64,000 nucleotides of DNA from the NCBI GenBank assembly GCA_004352715.1, contig SCFE01000115.1, positions 679,955 to 743,954 of the forward strand, written 5' to 3'. This stretch comes from Hofstenia miamia (lineage: Eukaryota > Xenacoelomorpha > Acoela). Both the position numbers and the translations under genes were made by a program. The notes under the pieces are model-generated. The model saw nothing but the letters and a program-made list of their open reading frames with translations. It did not search any database and was not told where the DNA came from. Below, in pieces: positions 13,101 to 22,929 of the stretch. Each line of letters opens with the position of its first letter. The stretch's first letter is position 1.

Positions 13101-16100
13101 AAATTATAGCACTTTATCTTAATTTTATAAAGATTGGAAACATATAAATGTGAATTTCTCAAAATATTGTTTTAGGGTGATAAGACCATTTGATACAAAT
13201 GTGCTGAAATGTTTTAAGAAAAAATGTTGAAAAACAATGAAAAAGCAGGTGCTTAAAACATTGTTTCAAACGTGTTTATGCATTGCCTGCTTTTTTCCAG
13301 AGCTGTTAAACATACATTCAGAAAGAACATTTCGGCAAAATTTTGTCCCACGACTGGTCTCATGGGAAGAGTGGGACAGCTTTCCTTGTCCCATCTCACG
13401 TCCCACAACAAACCTACAAAAATCAATTGTAATAAATAAATGCATTCAAGTCTGGATTATAATTGATTGAGTAACTCATGATTACCGCGATATATAAAAA
13501 ATAATGAAATTGTACATTTCTTACCATCTGTAAAGCAAACTTGATTTTTTTAAACTACAGTATGGATTTTCAAAGTTATATTTACAGTAGTTTGCTAGTC
13601 TACCTTCCTCAATTCATAATTTTAATTCTAGTCTGTTGCCAGGAAAATACATCTACTAGTTTATACATTAAAATATGGCAGTTCAATTCTCTTTGTATAC
13701 TGAATGATAAGCTAAACATATTTAAATATATCATTTGATAGATGTACCTTTACAAAATGGAACCTGTCGTCACTTTTATGCATTTGCAGCGACACTGTTC
13801 GACGAAGTTCGCCAGAGATCGACTTGGTCAGACGTTCCATTTCGCTTGGCTTAATTTCAGTTGTGACAATTCCTGTTAAACGGTCATAGTCTAATTTTTG
13901 TGACTTCACGACCTTCTGCACAAATTGATTTTCGTTATCGGCGAATATTGCGCTTTGATATGCACCACTTGCAGTTTTACTCGGAAGTTCACTGGATACG
14001 TATACGTCAAATGATTTATCCCTAAGTAATTCTTAACACGAAATTTTCACCGAAATTTGGGTTAAATATTGAATTTACTACAAGCCTGTGAATTGGCGAT
14101 GTTGGACTCGAATAGATGAATATTATACAAGACAGATACAGAAATTGCTTAGTCGAAATCTAAGATATATGAAAATGCTCCCTCCTCGCAAAAACTATCT
14201 GGCAAATAAATATCAAAGTCACAAGATGAGGGGCCCAGCTTTGAATAAGAAGACTTGCATTTTGTAATGAACATTTAGGGGAACCCTCTGATACGAAAAG
14301 ACATTCGTAGTTTCAAAGAAATATTTAAAATACTACAAAAATGAAATAGTGAAAAGTAGAGTACCTTTCTGTGGAATAGAAATTTAATCCGAGATTTTCA
14401 GAGTCGGATTCGTCATATATTGACTCACTGTGATTATGACTGCTACTCATTTGTTTATACATTACTTTAGCATCGTTAGCTTTTCTAAGTGTCTTGGTGA
14501 TGCCGTAGAAAACAAGTGAGTAAAGAACTATTAATGAAAGTAATGGTATCCAAGACATTAGGCAATTTACTGAAATCACCATCCACTGGCTTGATGCCCA
14601 CTTCTCTTCACATTTATCTAATAAACTTTAAATTAGTATATTGAAAACTTAATTCATGTAAATGCATCTCCTTGCTATTCATATGCATAGGTTGATATAT
14701 ACTCGACTTTGGGATAAGTTATAGCAATGAGATAAACTTATATATTCACCTTGCCCCTTAGGGATTATAAGGCTATTTAGCACAATCAACTCATTCAGCA
14801 TTCTCACATGCTACATTGTGATCAGATGAAAAAGCTAATTTGTCTGTCAGAGAAATTCTTTTTAGTGATCATGTTGCGCTATTCATTATGGGGTGGCACA
14901 TTCCGAACATTGAACTTAAGGTTTTCGAAAAATTATTAATATTGGAAATCTATCGGGGACACCTCTCCCCTCTCTATTACGTGACACTAATATTTCTCAT
15001 TAAAAATTTACAGGATCCTGAGACAAGGGAATTCTTATTCCATGTAATGGGAAAGTTCTTTAAAAATTTCATTGTCCAAAGACACCTTGGATATTTTAGT
15101 TGTGTTTGCGCAATAATAGATTACTTAAGCTTATTGAACAGTAGCATAGCATAGATGTGAAGGAGTATTGTGGCTGTTTGAATATTGTCTAGATTTTAAG
15201 CCTGTGTAATCATAATAGAAACGAAAACTTTGAGATTTTCCAGTGCGATTGTTCATGTTAGCTATTTTATTGCAATAGGTTCTGCTAATCAATTTGCTGC
15301 TTTCATTTTTTTATTTACACTGATAAATGGTTTATTTGTAACCATTCTTTAGATTTTGAATTATCTACATTAAATATAATTAAATTTATTATTGTTGAGA
15401 AAGAAAAAATCGTATTGCTATTCCTTCAATCTTGTTCGTTTTTTATTAATATAGGCTTATATATATATATATATATATATATCCCGATATATATATATAT
15501 ATATATATTTTTTAAATAGTCAATATGCTGAACTGATAACTTGCTTTTTAGCATTGCAGAATGCTATAACATATCCTTTACGTAGTAATATAGCATAAGA
15601 AATGACACCGATAATCTATATTCACTTTATTTCATATTCATATTCATTCGATACAATTTGCGTTGAAAGAAAAAAAGAATTTTAATCGTGTTTGAGTATT
15701 AATTAAATTTACATATATCTAAATTGATAATACAACTAGGTCAAATTAAAGCTTGTATTTCAATTTTAAGCCTAAANTAATATTTCTCATTAAAAATTTA
15801 CAGGATCCTGAGACAAGGGAATTCTTATTCCATGTAATGGGAAAGTTCTTTAAAAATTTCATTGTCCAAAGACACCTTGGATATTTTAGTTGTGTTTGCG
15901 CAATAATAGATTACTTAAGCTTATTGAACAGTAGCATAGCATAGATGTGAAGGAGTATTGTGGCTGTTTGAATATTGTCTAGATTTTAAGCCTGTGTAAT
16001 CATAATAGAAACGAAAACTTTGAGATTTTCCAGTGCGATTGTTCATGTTAGCTATTTTATTGCAATAGGTTCTGCTAATCAATTTGCTGCTTTCATTTTT

Positions 16101-19100
16101 TTATTTACACTGATAAATGGTTTATTTGTAACCATTCTTTAGATTTTGAATTATCTACATTAAATATAATTAAATTTATTATTGTTGAGAAAGAAAAAAT
16201 CGTATTGCTATTCCTTCAATCTTGTTCGTTTTTTATTAATATAGGCTTATANCCACTGGCTTGATGCCCACTTCTCTTCACATTTATCTAATAAACTTTA
16301 AATTAGTATATTGAAAACTTAATTCATGTAAATGCATCTCCTTGCTATTCATATGCATAGGTTGATATATACTCGACTTTAGGATAAGTTATAGCAATGA
16401 GATAGACTTATATATATTCACCTTGCCCCTTAGGGATATTAAGGCTATTTAGCACAATCAACTCATTCAGCATTCTCACATGCTACATTGTGATCAGATG
16501 AAAAAGCTAATTTGTCTGTCAGAGAAATTCTTTTTAGTGATCATGTTGCGCTATTCATTATGGGGTGACACACTCCGAACATTGAACTTAGGGTTTTAGA
16601 AAAATTATTAATATTGGAAATATAGAGGGGACACCTCTCCCCTCTCTATTACGTGACACTAATATTTCTCACAAAAAATTTAGGGATCCTGAGATAAGGG
16701 AATTCCTATTCCTTGTAATGGGAAAGTTCTTTAAAAATTTCATTGTCCAAAGAAACTGATCAGACTCCTTGGATATTTTAGTTGTGTTTGCGCAATAATA
16801 GATTACTTAAGCTTATTGAACAGTAGCATAGCATAGATGTGAAGGGGTATTGTGGCTGTTTGAATATTGTCTAGATTTTAAGCCTGTGTAATCATAATAG
16901 AAACGAAAACTTTGAGATTTTCCAGTGCGATTGTTCATGTTAGCTATTTTATTGCAATAGGTTCTGCTAATCAATTTGCTGCTTTCATTTTTTTATTTAC
17001 ACTGATAAATGGTTTATTTGTAACCATTCTTTAGATTTTGAATTATCTACATTAAATATAATTAAATTTATTATTGTTGAGAAAGAAAAAATCGTATTGC
17101 TATTCCTTCAATCTTGTTCGTTTTTTATTAATATAGGCTTATATATATATATATATTTTTTAAATAGTCAATATGCTGAACTGATAACTTGCTTTTTAGC
17201 ATTGCAGAATGCTATAACATATCCTTTACGTAGTAATATAGCATAAAAAATGACACCGATAATCTATATTCACTTTATTTCATATTCATATTCATTCGAT
17301 ACAATTTGCGTTGAAAGAAAAAAAGAATTTTAATCGTGTTTGAGTATTAATTAAATTTACATATATCTAAATTGATAATACAACTAGGTCAACTTAAAGC
17401 TTGTATTTCAATTTTAAGCCTAAAAGGTCTATAAATATTCAATAGTAGTAATTTTCAAGATATTACCTACTCTCTCGTGCCTCCCTTCAACATCTATCAC
17501 CACACTTGAATATTTACTTTAGTTAAATGATTTCTGTTATTTGCGCATGTACGTGAAACAAAGTCAGTGTAAAATTTCTACACTTTCTATATCAGAAAAG
17601 ACCGGCTTTTTAATAACGCTACTAGAAAGTAGCACATCTTAAATTGCAAGTAAAAATAATATTTTTAATGGAAACGATTTTGATCTCCGTTTAGTCAAAC
17701 CTTTTAATTAGACATCTCATTGCTAAATTTTATATTAGCTAGAAAGAACAATTAGATATAAAACGTATAAAAGAAAAGTTACATATACGTAACACTAAAT
17801 ATTGATGAAAAAACTCTAATGAGGGAATACTCCTTAGCTTCATTTTTCTATACTCTGATAAGTTTTATTTTTAATCACTAAATATTACAGAGAACAGAAC
17901 AACTGTAACTGTAAGGTGGCACTTTTCTTTTAAGTATTGTAGAAAAGCTGTAATGTATACTATTGCGTTTAAATCTCACCTAACTCTTCTATAATGCTAA
18001 CATAGTATCAGGCTAAAAGCACTTAAGCAGTTTTTTACATTTATAAAATTTTTTTAGAAGATTATTAAATGCTGAAAAATACAATTTTATCATAACTATT
18101 TGATTTCGTAAAAGCCTGACACCAAAAGTGTAAAATTATTAGGCATTAGTGAAATGTTGTTTCTGAATTTATCTATGTGTCTGGTTAAAACAATTGTCTC
18201 GAAAACTTTAAATTGGGTCAAGTCGATTTTATATCAAGTAAATCTCATAGTATGTTTTCTTTGCCTTTGAAAGTAACTGATACTAGTAGATTTAGTGCAA
18301 TTAAATTGCTACAGTGCCATTTCCAGTAACTGATTTGTAATAGTAAAACCTTAATCCATTGCTGAGAAGTTTTCACTTTGCAACCAAAGACGTATGTGTT
18401 CATATTATACTACACTTCACAATTTAATGAAATTTAAGTAAGAATTCAAAGAAGCTTAAGATATTAACCCTAGTAGTGATTCAAAATCATTTCATCACAA
18501 AACATCTTGGAAATTGATTAAAAAATGTTATCCATTCTATATATATTTTCACATTATTCATTTTTAGTGTCAAATACAATTGTTAAGCAAAACATTTCAG
18601 TACCCCATCAGAAAATTTGCGATCCACCCCTAAACATTAGTATTTAGTCTTACCATCATTGACTGATTGATCAGCCATGAAAAAGTACCCAAACATGTTT
18701 AACGGTATATATGTAGAAGAAGGAATAATCCATGATAACGAGATCAGTTTTAAAACGGTTTTTTTGTCCTTCTTGCCCACATGATAATGAACGGCAAAAA
18801 GAAAAGTGAAATACCGATCCAATGATAACAAAACGAGATTGATCAGTGATCCACATGTACAGAGATAATCAGCATTTAGCCACAGTAAACAGACATAATG
18901 ACTGAAGACAAATTTCCCATTAAGTTTTGTAAAAATTGATAGTGGCCAGATGAAAATTGCCACCATTAAATCCAGCACAGCCAAGTTCAACAGAAAGTAG
19001 TTGCTGTTGCGTTTGCGAAGTTTTGAGTTTTGATAGAATATTATGATAACGGAAAGATTTCCAATAATTGCAACGATGATAAGTAAAGAACTGATCGTTC

Positions 19101-19168
19101 CTATGATGACACGGGCTTCATAGCTGTATTCATAGTAATCAAGAACTTCTTCCGATTCATTATGCGCT
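6770..19168 (-). CDS. Multi-exon aminergic class A GPCR gene (whole span)
   Basis: Five strong exons and one doubtful micro-exon on the minus strand assemble into one seven-transmembrane receptor. In order, TM1-TM4 is at 19168-18654, TM5 at 14617-14365, and the third-loop exons at 14021-13748, 12841-12806 (doubtful) and 12659-11718. TM6, TM7 and the tail are at 7191-6770. Reading phases agree across the first junctions: 1+2, then 2+1, then 0/0. Asp3.32 followed by Tyr, the DRY motif, CWLP in TM6 and WLVY plus NPFLY in TM7 are the aminergic signature. The LWLNADYLC context recalls histamine H3/H4 and muscarinic receptors. It should bind a small amine at the plasma membrane and couple to G proteins through an unusually long third loop of roughly 400 residues. 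The exon holding the start codon was not found. The ligand cannot be read from sequence. Confidence 0.8.
7601..7624. other. GC-rich palindromic island
   Basis: Twenty-four bases of almost pure G/C lie in DNA that is otherwise about two-thirds A/T. They include the perfect palindrome GGGCGCGCGCCC at 7604-7615, inside a receptor intron. It could be the end of a decayed mobile element. No partner end was found. Confidence 0.5.
10030..10445 (+). pseudogene. LINE reverse transcriptase fossil
   Basis: A plus-strand stretch near 10050-10130 reads SANVGVP then, after frame breaks, FVDDT. These resemble the GVPQG and (F/Y)xDD active-site blocks of non-LTR reverse transcriptases. Near 10350-10420 VRNLRIAVDDKLTFLNH matches the conserved block that follows in jockey/CR1-like elements (lgv.lD.kLsf..H). 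Stops and frameshifts interrupt it. It sits inside the receptor's large intron, opposite to the gene. Confidence 0.65.
11718..12659 (-). CDS. Receptor exon: large part of third intracellular loop
   Basis: An open exon of 314 codons, bounded by a TTTTTAG acceptor and an AAT|GTAAGA donor, in phase 0 at both ends. The product is hydrophilic and low in complexity. It is rich in Ser, Asn and Gln, with acidic stretches in the middle and a basic end, and has no membrane segment. Such long, fast-evolving third loops are typical of muscarinic, histamine H3 and D2-like receptors, where they bind arrestins, kinases and G proteins. The strong open frame in AT-rich DNA (942 bases without a stop) supports it being coding. 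Its place between the TM5 and TM6 exons on the same strand supports the assignment. Confidence 0.75.
12806..12841 (-). CDS. Doubtful 36-base micro-exon of the receptor
   Basis: A TTTTCAG acceptor and a CGA|GTAATC donor enclose 12 codons that are open only in phase 0, matching the phase of both neighbours. Skipping it would also keep the frame, so it may be alternative or spurious. Confidence 0.3.
13012..13417. repeat. Paired GTGGGAC/GTCCCAC-rich segments
   Basis: Two segments (about 13019-13093 and 13344-13417) share GTGGGACAG, TTGTCCCAT and CACGTCC blocks, partly direct and partly inverted, about 330 bases apart. This looks like the two ends of a small decayed element inside a receptor intron. 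The family is not recognised. Confidence 0.4.
13748..14021 (-). CDS. Receptor exon: start of third intracellular loop
   Basis: The acceptor CTTAG|G and donor AAG|GTACAT (or TTT|GTAAAG six bases earlier) bound 91 codons. One leading base completes the Arg codon left by the TM5 exon. The product is hydrophilic and mixed in charge with several Ser/Thr near Arg/Lys, consistent with a phosphorylated cytoplasmic loop. It continues smoothly from the TM5 exon's acidic Asp/Glu/Ser end. Confidence 0.7.
14365..14617 (-). CDS. Receptor exon: second extracellular loop and TM5
   Basis: The exon opens with AT, which joins the terminal G of the TM4 exon to make Asp, then Lys and the loop Cys (DKCEEKW). That Cys is the expected partner of the Cys at the top of TM3. 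A hydrophobic TM5 with Pro at the 5.50 position follows, then a basic start of the third loop and an acidic Ser-rich end. The donor is GAAAG|GTACTC. Glu5.46, used by vertebrate H3/H4 receptors for histamine, is Met here by my alignment. The exon's first bases are also duplicated at 16253 by the assembly. Confidence 0.85.
14583..17420. repeat. False tandem triplication (haplotype or contig copies)
   Basis: Three copies of one intron segment lie head to tail, separated by lone Ns at 15777 and 16252. Copy A is 14583-15776. Copy B is 15778-16251, identical base for base to 14988-15461. Copy C is 16253-17420, matching A with scattered substitutions, small indels and a shorter (TA)n. Copy C also has an extra segment near 16755, which fits the other parental haplotype. 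The lone Ns at the joins mark assembly, not biology. An open frame of 104 codons in copy A is not a gene. Confidence 0.9.
15459..15509. repeat. Interrupted (TA)n microsatellite
   Basis: Two (TA) runs are separated by CCCGA. The haplotype copy at about 17142-17158 has one short run only, so the locus is polymorphic. Confidence 0.9.
17421..18653 (-). other. Receptor intron sequence, nothing recognised
   Basis: AT-rich with no coding resemblance. It ends at the GTAAGA donor (minus strand) of the TM1-TM4 exon. Confidence 0.5.
18654..19168 (-). CDS. Receptor exon: TM1 to TM4
   Basis: The acceptor TATTTTAG and donor GATG|GTAAGA bound about 171 codons. The extracellular start carries an NES glycosylation sequon and a Tyr/Glu-rich stretch. 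TM1 has the IGN motif; TM2 has LNLAVLDL. TM3 reads Cys, then LWLNADYLC with Asp3.32, then LDRYF. TM4 follows. Asp3.32 is the amine-binding residue of biogenic amine receptors, and DRY is the G-protein switch. The first complete codon is not Met, so an upstream exon must supply the start. I did not find it in the next 2 kb. The exon ends in phase 1, matching the TM5 exon. Confidence 0.88.
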
Positions 19169-20044
19169 CTAAAATATAAATGTCAATTTAATAGCGTTAT
19201 CCAATATGTCATGCCGAAAATTTACTTGAATTGAATTCAATATTAAGTTATGTCTAAGTCTAAGAGTAGAGTAGGGACAACTGAGATATTCTGACATTGG
19301 ATATGGTCAAACCATAGATCCCAAATTTCAACCTTCACCTGATTTAAGTTTAGAATTTGTGGCGAATTTTAAGTAATCTGTTTGTGATGATTGAATGCTA
19401 AAAATAGTAAATTTATTTCTCTGCCAAACTGCCAACTAAACATCAGACTATATTATGTATACATATACAAAATTACTAATGCGTATGAATAACTAAATGT
19501 CTTCATTTTTGCTATCACGCACGTATTTGAGCTTTTCCAACCCGTTTTTGCCTAATTCATAACAGTTTTTACCTGTCTTTTCAAAATTTCAGCTATTAAT
19601 TTCATATTGGGCTGAAAGCTTTTATTTTCTATGTGATAATAACTTAATATTTACCAATCGAAAACATATGTCTATGATATTCCAAAATAAAATTTGACTG
19701 GGACTGCTTCATGTTGCTCATTGAAATTGCGCTTGCACCAACCACCAACCTTGGGCCAAATTAATTAATATTTGCACCTTTTCTTGGGGTCCATAAAAAA
19801 TTGAGTTCTGAAGCACTTAGCATGCTAGCTTGGACCGGTTGAAATTTTAGTTAGAACGTCGGCTTACTTCATACGCTACAATTTCCAATTTTCTTGAATT
19901 TGTTTGTTCGTTTAAATCAGTAATTTTTTAATCAGACTGCAGAATATAAATGTATTTATTACGTTACAATTTTACATTAAGTAATTTTTTATATCAGAAT
20001 ATCACAAATAGCATTGTAAAAGACACCAGAATTTTAAACATATA

Positions 20045-20075
<31 letters not shown>

Positions 20076-21130
20076 CAAGTAATTCAAGTGCAGGCCGAGA
20101 TTTTCTGACAAATTTAACCTGTTTTCCTCCCATGTGGTAAATGATTATCTATTTTTACTAGTTCACGTCCATACTTGGAATTCTTACCCGGTATGGCGGG
20201 ATCAGTTCAGTTACTGCATCGGCAAAACTGAGCTCTAGAGAATGAATAATGCAGAAGAGTGGCATGGTTTTACGAAGGATGTTTCTTATTTAACATATAA
20301 AAAGTGTTGTATGAAATTTTAATTGGCTACTTTTATATTAAATTGACATTTTGGAGGAAATCGGAAAGTTATTGTCACATAGCTTCAATTCGAATGAAAA
20401 GTTCAATACCTTCTGTTAGAAAATTTTGAGTATCCTTTTGTATTGTTCAAAACCAACTGCTCATATACATGCAGAATTTTGCCTCAGAGACCGCCTTCAA
20501 GAGCGCTATTCATTGAACATTGTGCAAATTTTTCGAAGTCAAACTTGAAGTTAGTTCATTAAGCTGGAAAATAAAAAGTCTAAGATTGCTACTAACTATT
20601 CCACTATATAATATTGTAGAATAAAATTGCGTTGCTTATTTTTTTTCTAATTTCTTAATCATAGTTCTTAAAAAAGTTATATCGTGTCATATAATAATTT
20701 ACCTAAGATTAAATTACTTTGAAAACATTTTCATCGGAAATTCGCATTATATTACTATACTAAATATTTTATTTAAATTTTCTTGTATGTACAAAATTTG
20801 TTATACATTTACAACTATAAAATCAAAAACACGTAAAGCATTGAAATGTATTGTAAATCAACGTCTCCTGCTTCGTTATTAACCTTTCACTGCCTTTTGT
20901 TTTGAAGCTTGTTTAGAAGATTTAAACTTTGCATGCAGTTTCTTTTAGGATTTTGAATTTTTATCTCAGTTTTTGTAGTAGTTTGACGACTACTGCTCCT
21001 TAATTTTTGGGTGCATTTTAGAAGCCTCAATTTCATTCATTGTACGTTTGGTGCCGCGTTTACTCACAGTTTTGAAAAAAACGGGAGATGAAGAAAAAGT
21101 TAAGCTGAATAATCAGTGATAGGATCGCCT
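19169..21130. other. Region 5' of the receptor, start exon not found
   Basis: It holds a (TA)n at 20052-20074 and a moderately GC-rich patch at 20170-20270. The minus strand of that patch has an ATG frame of 26 codons ending at a good CGG|GTAAGA donor. Its phase does not fit the TM1 exon, so it could only be untranslated or unrelated. The rest is bland AT-rich DNA. Confidence 0.4.
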
Positions 21131-21137
21131 CCAATGA

Positions 21138-21584
21138 TTAGTTCCTGCCTACCAAACGTTCCCCGAGACCGAGATACCATGGCCCCCGAGCATTACTTTT
21201 CATCAAGATGACGCTTAATCTTGTGTAGATATCCGTTATCACATGACTGGGCTTGGTATTAGTTTGAGTTGCCAAGCGGTATGCTATCTTGGACAGCGAC
21301 TTTGAAGCAGTATCGCCCCATTCTCCATAAGTGCTTGCAGCGACCGGAACACAGATCCAATTTAATTCGTTAAATTTATTAGAGTTGGCGTTTCTCTTAG
21401 TTTCCTCGGCGTTGGCAACCGTTGAACCTACAGTCATACTCGCTGATTGAATATTGTCTGGATTAAGCGGATGAAGGACTGTGAAATCGAAAGCGGCAGC
21501 ACGACAAATTTCCCAATTTGGCAAAATAATGTCGGCGGGCCTTGTAACTCGAGCCTCGTGGCTCAAACCTTCTCTAGGATCTTA
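21138..21584 (-). pseudogene. Retroelement C-terminal fragment, nuclease-like domain
   Basis: An open minus-strand frame of about 148 codons without a clear initiator. It begins DPREGLSHEAR, then RPADIILPNW and AAAFDFTVLHPLN, and later WICVPVAASTYGEWG. From memory this pattern (RPAD..vP.W..g.paafDvTV, then the TfGaWG block) matches the conserved C-terminal part of many retroelement proteins in aquatic invertebrates. The two Asp-containing strands recall PD-(D/E)XK-type nuclease folds, which is an inference. No reverse transcriptase part lies upstream, so this is a 5'-truncated relic, though its frame is still open. Base composition is richer in G/C than the surroundings, typical of a recent insertion. 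Confidence 0.55.
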
Positions 21585-22668
21585 TTGGGGATTATATGAT
21601 TATATGATTATATGATCGTAATGACTTGAGGATCCAACGCGATTATTAATTTAGAAACTTAAGAATATCTTTCATTTTAAAATCATGTAAACATGAAATA
21701 TTGTTGTAATATCTCATCATGTGATTAGAAGATCAATAAGCAATTAAGCAAAAAACTTATATTTACATTTTCTAATCGAACTAAAATGAACATTCAACTT
21801 TCTTATTAATTGAAATTCGATTCAAATTCCCCGTTAATGGATTTTTGTATATTATTAATTCAGTAAAAAATATTCATTTGTATGATTCACAATCTTCGTT
21901 TAGGTGGGAATTACAAAATGTATTGGTTATTGTGGGTGGTTCATATGTTCGTTTTATTTAATTTTGTATACAACCTGTACTGGGTATACGTCACGCCTAT
22001 TAGTTGTTCAATACTTAGATGTCTATTCTTCATTTGATGGACACCTTCAGTGGCGCACGCCAGCCGAAAAAACTTGTCTTTTAAGTATTGAAAAATTGGA
22101 AAAACTAGGGTTGTGAATTGCACATTTAAGCCAATTTTTTAATAATTCGACCCCTTTGAAAACTCATTTGATCATGACTGAAGTGTTCCCCAGTCAGAAA
22201 ATCTTGTATGCTGCCTCGGATATATTAAACAGGTGTATTAATGGAACACAATAACTGAAAGTGACTACTTGATTTATCGATATGTTATCAAGCAGCTTAC
22301 TAGTTCCTACTGTATAAAATGAATAAATTTCCAAATAGATACGATTTTTTCCAGAAACAGTGCTAGCATGTTCCAAAGCTAGAATATAACATGGTCTACT
22401 ATTAATTCAAGCGTTAACAGATAAAACATTAATTTTATTCCTCTATCCTCAGTTGTTTCATTTCTCAATTCATGTTTGGTGATTAACCCTTAGTTTACCT
22501 TAGTTAATCCAAGGCAATTAAAATTGCGATTCGCTCTGTACAGAACAACAAAAATAAATTGAATTTTTATGCATTTCTACAATGTTTTCGTTCGTCAAAT
22601 TGCATTATTTTTCAAATATTGTGCATTATTTTGATGCAATAATTTGATTGTGTGCTTCTGAAATTTAG
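21585..22668. other. AT-rich DNA, no gene seen
   Basis: It begins with three tandem copies of an ATTATATG-like octamer next to the retroelement fragment. A short inverted pair (TCAATACTTA/TAAGTATTGA) lies at about 22008-22092. Nothing else was recognised. Confidence 0.45.
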
Positions 22669-22929
22669 GAAAAACCCCATACTCTATTCTTTCAATTTTT
22701 CAAATGTTTCTGTTGGAAATCCGGTAAAATGAAACGAAATTCTACGCAGAGGACATCTCAGAAATTTTATGACAATGAAAAAATTTGTTCCTCTGAGGAT
22801 AACAATGAATATCCAGACAATCTAGCATCTGACAGCTTAGCGGAAATGATGGATAAATCAATTGATCTGACAACAGTGTATACCTGTATATATATATATA
22901 TATATACACTATTGTGCTCAGATTTATGA
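22669..22929 (+). CDS. Candidate exon resembling a GPCR cytoplasmic tail
   Basis: After an AAATTTAG acceptor the frame reads an amphipathic LFFQFFKCFCWKSGK stretch. A Lys/Arg/Ser/Thr-rich part and an acidic part follow, and the frame runs into a (TA)n tract with a stop at 22927-22929. Aromatic residues followed by K-C-F-C-W-K look like helix 8 with palmitoylated Cys at the end of a class A receptor. No TM7 exon was found upstream on the plus strand, so the call rests on this motif and composition alone. It could be a relic exon. Confidence 0.3.
   Translation, partial: EKPHTLFFQFFKCFCWKSGKMKRNSTQRTSQKFYDNEKICSSEDNNEYPDNLASDSLAEMMDKSIDLTTVYTCIYIYIYTLLCSDL

Noticed and set aside
14840-15154. 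Open frame of 104 codons on the plus strand, repeated at 15753-15944
   Set aside because: It lies in the intron segment copied by the assembly, has no family resemblance, and is broken by indels in the haplotype copy.
20170-20270. Possible start exon of the aminergic receptor (ATG to CGG|GTAAGA, minus strand)
   Set aside because: It ends in phase 0, while the TM1 exon needs one or two borrowed bases. No signal peptide or glycosylation site.
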